This document shows positions 61,501 through 64,000 of a stretch of DNA of 64,000 nt, piece by piece (within the stretch, counting starts at the first letter, position 1; each line of letters starts with the position of its first letter). Both the position numbers and the translations under genes were made by a program. The notes under the pieces were generated by a model. It worked only from the letters and a program-made list of their open reading frames with translations. It was not told the origin of the DNA and did no database searches. This DNA is from Pycnococcus provasolii (Eukaryota; Chlorophyta; Pseudoscourfieldiophyceae; Pseudoscourfieldiales), in the NCBI GenBank assembly GCA_049487715.1, contig CP150580.1:372001-436000 (forward strand). Reading direction: 5' to 3'.

Positions 61501-64000
61501 TCTCCCAGCTTCTCAGCCTCCTCAAGAGAGAGCACAGTGGATGGCGTGATGAGAATCTCAGGGTACTTGAGGAGGGGTACGGGAGGAGGAGGTGGTGGTG
61601 GAGGAGGAGGAGGTGGAGGTGGAGAAGAGTCGTCAGGAGAAGAAGATTCCGGTGACGGTGGCGGTGGCGGTGGAGAGGAGTCGTCGCCGGGAGAGGAAGA
61701 CTCGGGTGAGGATGGCGGCGGCGGAGGAGGCGTTGGCGGCGGGCTAGGCGGATTGCCGAGCGTCACCTTCACGGTCTTCACCGGAAGACTTGGAGACGTG
61801 GCGATTGGCGGATTGCCTGGAATGCCCGAGACGTGCAGGTCATACGTATTTGTCGCAATGCCCGTGACGGTGACCGTTGCAACGTGACGCGACGTTACCC
61901 ACGCATGCAGGTGTCGTCGTCCACCCATTCCCCCAACAAACCTGCCATTTGATGGAGGATTTGACGACGGAGTGGATGACGGAGCCACGAATTGTGTTGT
62001 GGTTGTTGTGGTTGTCGTTGCCGGCGGAGGCGGTGGCGACGGCTTCGCGGGCGGTGCAGGAACATTTGTTTGAAGGGAACCGCTCGATCCCAGCGCCACG
62101 CACGGCGTTGTCAGCTTCGTGGGATAGGACTGCAGGATGTGACGACGCCTGCCGGCACCACCTCCTGACGAACCACCTGAATTCATGTTGCACCAGTACA
62201 TCAGGTAAGACGACTTTATCAACCAACCAGCCTCAGGCGGGTTCTGGCCAAGCGGCACCAAGGCGTACATGAGTGTCGCAGGCTGGTTCGTGTGAACCTC
62301 GAAGGTGACAGAGGTGGTCGTGAACGTCTTGACATAAACACCAGCATCAAGGTAGCCGAGCAGCGCAGGATTCGGCACGCCAGTCGGCGGTGGCGGTGGT
62401 GACGGAGCCTGCGTCGTCGTCGTCGGTGGTGGTGGCGGCGGACTCACCGTCGACGGCGGTGGCGGTGGTGCAAGGGTGCTAGGTGGCTCTCTGATCATCA
62501 TGCCAGTAAGCGAGGTCAGTCCAGCCGCTTGCAGCTTCTGAAGAATAGAAGTCGTCTGCGCAAAGCCCAAGCTTATTAACGCCTGGGTCACTGCCGACAC
62601 CGTGTTCAGCTCCACCTTGTAGTCGACAACAGCATTCGTTGCGAGCAGATGCCTCGCCTTGCGAGTTTCGAGGTCAGTCACGCTGTTGATGATCACGTCA
62701 GTGCGTTGGATCGTGATTCCGCCCTGCGCCATCTGCGCCTTGACACCATCTTTGAAAGCCGACTTGGCAGCGTCGTTGAATGTCGCGGCGGTGTATCCCA
62801 CGAGCATAATATTGCTCTTCACGGCGTACCCAGCAGTCGGCGGTGGCGGGGACGCCAGCGTCGTGGGCGGCGGTGGCGCCGGCGCCTGCGTCGTGGCAGG
62901 CGGCGGCAGGGGTGATGCCAGCGTCGTCGTCGTCGTCGTCGTGGTTAGCGGCGGCAGCGGCGGCGATGGCAGTGTCGTCGCCGTCGTCGTCGTCGTCGGT
63001 GGTGGTGGCGGCGGTGGCGATGGCAGTGTCGTCGTCGTCGTCGTCGTCGTCGTCGTGGTTGGTGGTGGCGGCGGTGGCGGTGGTGGTGGTGGTGGCGGTG
63101 GTGGAGGCGGGCTTGGTGGTGGTGGACTGGGCGGTGGAGGCGGAGGCGGACTTGGTGGTGGTGGAGGGCTGGGCGGTGGAGGCGGAGGCGGACTCGGTGG
63201 CGGCGGACTCGGTGGTGGAGGTGGTGGTGGAGGAGGATCGATCCTTGCAATATGAACTGTGCCATCTCCAGCTTTGTCTCCACCACCTCCATACCCTCCT
63301 CCAGTCACAGAATAAGAAATTGAATTCTGCGAAATTCCCGAAGCTGATACTGCATACAGAGTAACCGCAATACGACCTCCTCCGCCACCGCCGCCATTCT
63401 GATAATCATAACCCTCATAATATGGTTTAGAGCCCCCGTTGCCTCCATTCGCCTGCACATTGCCGGCGCCTTCAAGACGCGACGCGTGCAGCTGTACAGA
63501 TCCACCCGCGCCGCCACCTCCAGCTGCGTTTTCCGTGTAACTCCTCCTGCCATATCCGCCGTTCGCCTGCACAGATCCGTCGATGCGCAGAGTACCGCTT
63601 GCCGAGAGCTTCACACGTCCGCCCCCGCGGCCGCCGTAGCTATACCCAAAGCAAGCGTGACCGCCATGTCCCCCGAAGCTCCAGGGAGACGTCATAGACC
63701 CGAACGCAACGGGCGCAATATATTTGCACGCTGGTGTCGTGCCACCCACACAAGTCGTGGCATTGCCGCCGTGCGATCCGCCGCTGCCGCCGTAACATTC
63801 AATAGAATATGGGGTTATGTAGGAGCCATACGCACCAGCACCTTCGTTAGAAGAGTGACGCGCCTCGCTGACGCTTATCAGCGCATTGGCGGCGACTGTG
63901 ATGTAATTTGCAGAAACTTCAACTTGCTTTGCTTGAACTGATCCTTGCACCGTGAGGTTTCCTCCGAGAACTATGGTTAGTGTTGCAAGTGTCGCTGTAC
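52519..64000 (-). CDS. Giant multidomain surface receptor, 5' end outside window
   Basis: The frame is open to the window edge, so the start is missing. Exons: >64000-54494, 54396-54021, 53977-52519 (over 3750 aa). Going from N to C, by DNA position: Gly-rich repeats (to about 63240); poly-Pro/Thr tracts (to about 62830); a SEA-like block ending VDYKVELNT (about 62600); more Pro tracts; Calx-beta-like repeats (about 61570-59900, LTIDEGSDVTLQVSLSS); cadherin/CSPG-like repeats (about 59100-57500, NDPPKAEDITLNV). Cys-rich ephrin-receptor-like (GCC2/GCC3) repeats follow (about 56300-56030, CPEGTYEPSQGKTQCTPC). Then come about eight or nine membrane segments over two exons and a cytoplasmic tail. 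The tail has two GLPxGT motifs (LIGLPTGTVIQ, LIGLPVGTTVD). It probably senses or adheres at the cell surface; the ligand is unknown. Confidence 0.82.
53978..54020 (-). other. Candidate 43-nt intron, GTACAT...CAAG (or frameshift)
   Basis: The reading frame changes here. Splicing GTACAT to TTCAAG joins AT|A in phase and gives ...LYLPT-I-TKASWIPFHVEFVQ, a convincing continuation. The length is very short, so a one-base assembly error or frameshift is the alternative. Confidence 0.5.
54397..54493 (-). other. Intron, 97 bp, GTACGT...GCAG
   Basis: The donor GTACGTTATC follows CGAAAGTG, and the acceptor CTCGAGCAG precedes ACTATTACTGG. Joining G|AC keeps the frame within the membrane region (KRYES-D-YYWWEIVAFL). 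Confidence 0.8.

Overview
The window is eukaryotic nuclear DNA. It is gene-dense and GC-rich, with mostly long single-exon genes, a few short introns, and cytoskeletal, chromatin and autophagy genes typical of eukaryotes. Several giant surface proteins carry long Ser-Pro/poly-Pro tracts of the kind found in green-algal hydroxyproline-rich (pherophorin-like) glycoproteins. Together with the short introns this suggests a green alga, perhaps a picoplanktonic prasinophyte. The species is inference and was not tested.

Layout. A leucine-rich-repeat multipass receptor (515-4246, -) is divergent from a secreted poly-Asp protein (5081-6403, +), across three 147-bp tandem repeats. Next come a 2-oxoglutarate/Fe(II) oxygenase (6788-8242, -) with a telomere-like array just upstream, a small two-exon unknown (9171-9829, +) and a four-EF-hand protein (10050-11138, -). 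ATG5 (12194-13306, -) and CIAO2/MIP18 (13619-14095, +) are divergent. A SET-domain methyltransferase (14167-15297, -) and a giant polycystin-type channel (15516-26344, -) follow. After a 1.9-kb gap come a helical unknown (28227-30404, +), an Aurora kinase (30581-31931, -), a kinesin-14 (33488-37354, +), an RCC1-like protein (37402-38679, -), an ankyrin-histone deacetylase fusion (39134-42183, +) and a dienelactone-hydrolase-family protein (42355-43446, +). A 1.2-kb gap holds a probable non-autonomous DNA transposon and a 35-bp minisatellite. Then come a Golgi-type 2OG-Fe(II) oxygenase (44639-46219, +), a kinesin-14 with a CEP164-like WW head (46268-50293, -), the GPI-anchor transferase PIG-A (50821-52305, -) and a giant multidomain receptor (52519 to beyond 64000, -) whose 5' end lies outside the window.

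There are no operons. Recurring themes are cell-surface or signalling giants (LRR receptor, polycystin-like channel, Cys-rich receptor), Pro-rich extracellular tracts together with two oxygenases that could act in the secretory pathway, and mitotic/microtubule functions (Aurora, two kinesin-14s, possibly the RCC1-like protein).

I inferred introns by matching splice sites with reading-frame phase. Five of the six have donors beginning GTAC rather than GTAAGT. Several start codons were moved from the longest open frame to the first real ATG.
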